This document shows positions 58,605-60,000 of a DNA stretch of 60,000 nt, one piece after another. Every line of letters begins with the position of its first letter. Within the stretch, counting starts at the first letter, position 1. The DNA lies in contig OU612073.1 of the NCBI GenBank assembly GCA_914767715.1, positions 23,376,001-23,436,000 on the forward strand, written 5' to 3'. The notes below the pieces were generated by a model. That model had not been told where the DNA came from. It saw only the letters and a program-made list of their open reading frames with translations, and searched no databases. This DNA comes from Membranipora membranacea. Taxonomy: Eukaryota > Bryozoa > Gymnolaemata > Cheilostomatida > Membraniporidae. The position numbers were made by a program, and so were the translations under genes.

Positions 58605-60000
58605 ACTTGATGATGAATCTTGTGTTGTTTTGCTAAGTTGTTGTTATGAAAAAAAATCTTCTGTTGTGCAAATTCAAACCTACAACAGAAATACTGTATC
58701 CGATGAAAGAGTATACCGGAAATATTCTAACAATCTAAGTTTACCATTATGGCTTTTTATCGCCTGAACTGAATGTGAGACTCAGTTTATATTATTAAGT
58801 CAGTTTTTAATTGAATCTTCAGAAAAGAGGGATTGCATTACTTTCTTAGATATTAAAGAGTCATTTAGGAAACATACAGATAAAAACATAACCCTTCAAT
58901 AAAGGTAATAATAATATAGTGGAAAGTTAGTAAACCAGCCATATCATATTCTGGTAGAGATGTGTAGAACCATGGATGAAAACTACCCGAAAAGTTTGTT
59001 TTCTAATTGTCAGGCAAGTTGCTAATTCTAAACGGTCATCCGGACAACTACTGCTAGTAGGTGACAGACCAAGCATGAGAATTGTGTGGTTGAAAATATA
59101 CCAACAATATTACAATCGGATGATGACATCCTTTCTATGCCAAAAATTTCATATAATGTCATCTAGGAGATTCTGCTGACATGTTTGCATTTCCCTGTCA
59201 CCACAGATTGTTTGCCTATTCATATTCAAATTGAGTTTTAGTATTATTATTATCATTTGAGTATTACTATTTAAGTATGACTATAGATCCCCACTGTGAG
59301 TCTAGCACTGTCCTTGTTTCACGACTGCATACTTCCTGATGATTTCCTCAACATATTAATGAGGTTGACATATACCGCATACTATTCTTGCCAAAATTAT
59401 TTCCTAGTTCAGTAAAAAATGAATTTGGCAAGTCTAGGCATACTAACACCATCTGTAAATATCACCAAACTCTAATCCAACCTGTTGTGGCAATTGGCAA
59501 GCTTAGTACTAGGATTGCCATCTTTCACCACACAATTAAAATGTTTGAAATGGCGGTTATAGTATGCCTACACTTGCCAAATTTATTTTTACTACACTAG
59601 GAAATATTTTTGGCAAGAATAGTAAGCGATAGACATCCTTGTTTCCATAAAGCCATAGCAAAGCATAATTGATGGGAATTTGATCACACTGTTGTTCTAA
59701 CTTGCATGTCAAGGAGCCAATGGGATTTAATCTGCAAGAAAACTAAGAAAATGCTTCTAATAGTGGATAGAGAAATGTGACAAAATCATAGCATTAGAGG
59801 AGACAGCAGAGTAGAGTGGAGAGTAGTTTGGTTTTGTCGTGTCACAGGATATGCTCTGTGATGATTATTTAGGGAAAACTGATTTGCACACTCTAACTAA
59901 AGGTCATACTTCACAAAAGTTTTGTTTCTGGTTGGTCAATCTACATGAACAAAGAAATCTAAGAGCAAAATTTAAGAACTATGCCTCATGACGCAATGTC
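58605..60000. other. Gene-free right end of the window
   Basis: Short open frames only; no motif, splice or repeat evidence except the MITE at 59371-59632. Confidence 0.5.
59371..59632. mobile_element. MITE with ~75-bp terminal inverted repeats
   Basis: Left arm CGCATACTATTCTTGCCAAA...ATTTCCTAGT...TTTGGCAAGT.TAGGCATACTA is mirrored at the right end with about 10% mismatches. The core is ~105 bp. No coding sequence; superfamily and target duplication not clear. Confidence 0.75.

Overview
This is a eukaryotic (animal) genome window, not a bacterial one. It has spliced genes with GT-AG introns, AT-rich intergenic DNA, truncated non-LTR retrotransposons, tRNA-derived SINEs, many short inverted-repeat transposons, and large low-complexity tracts. 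The gene content (secreted multi-WAP proteins, clan-2 cytochrome P450s, a prokineticin-like cysteine-knot ligand) fits a marine invertebrate metazoan. I cannot name the phylum from sequence alone. All recognisable genes lie on the + strand.

Region 1 (1-23.7 kb) is a tandem family of secreted WAP (four-disulfide core) proteins: the 3' end of gene A (44-504), complete gene B (4066-7360, 7 exons, 305 aa) and complete gene C (18439-22936, 6 exons, 270 aa), followed by a decayed WAP exon (23572-23689). Each complete gene starts with a 52-nt signal-peptide exon. It then has an N-terminal WAP-like domain split over two exons, followed by a string of single-exon WAP domains whose exons all carry the same intron phase, so they behave as swappable cassettes. 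The last intron of gene C holds an uninterrupted 1.27-kb (ATTC)n tract. The 11-kb gap between B and C contains only transposon remains.

Region 2 (24.3-56.7 kb) is a segmental duplication of a CYP2-clan P450 locus. Copy 1 (24664-31368) is intact: 10 exons, 502 aa, with I-helix, ExxR and heme loop all present. Copy 2 (42332-52220) is a pseudogene. It carries a solo LTR in exon 5, two in-frame stops, ExxR changed to QxxR, and a foldback element in place of the heme-binding loop. Because the copies can be aligned by eye, several insertions have an empty counterpart: SINEs in different introns, a hAT-type MITE with a perfect 8-bp target duplication that itself contains a LINE fragment, and a LINE in the 3' flank of copy 1.

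Region 3 (57.0-58.6 kb) is a four-exon gene for a 137-aa secreted protein whose ten cysteines follow the prokineticin/astakine (colipase-fold) pattern. The rest, to 60 kb, is non-coding apart from one MITE.

I see no CRISPR, operon or other prokaryote-type system. The most novel material is the WAP cassette family with its unusual adjacent-cysteine N-terminal domain, the prokineticin-like ligand with an internal furin-like site, and the layered transposon history of the P450 duplicate.
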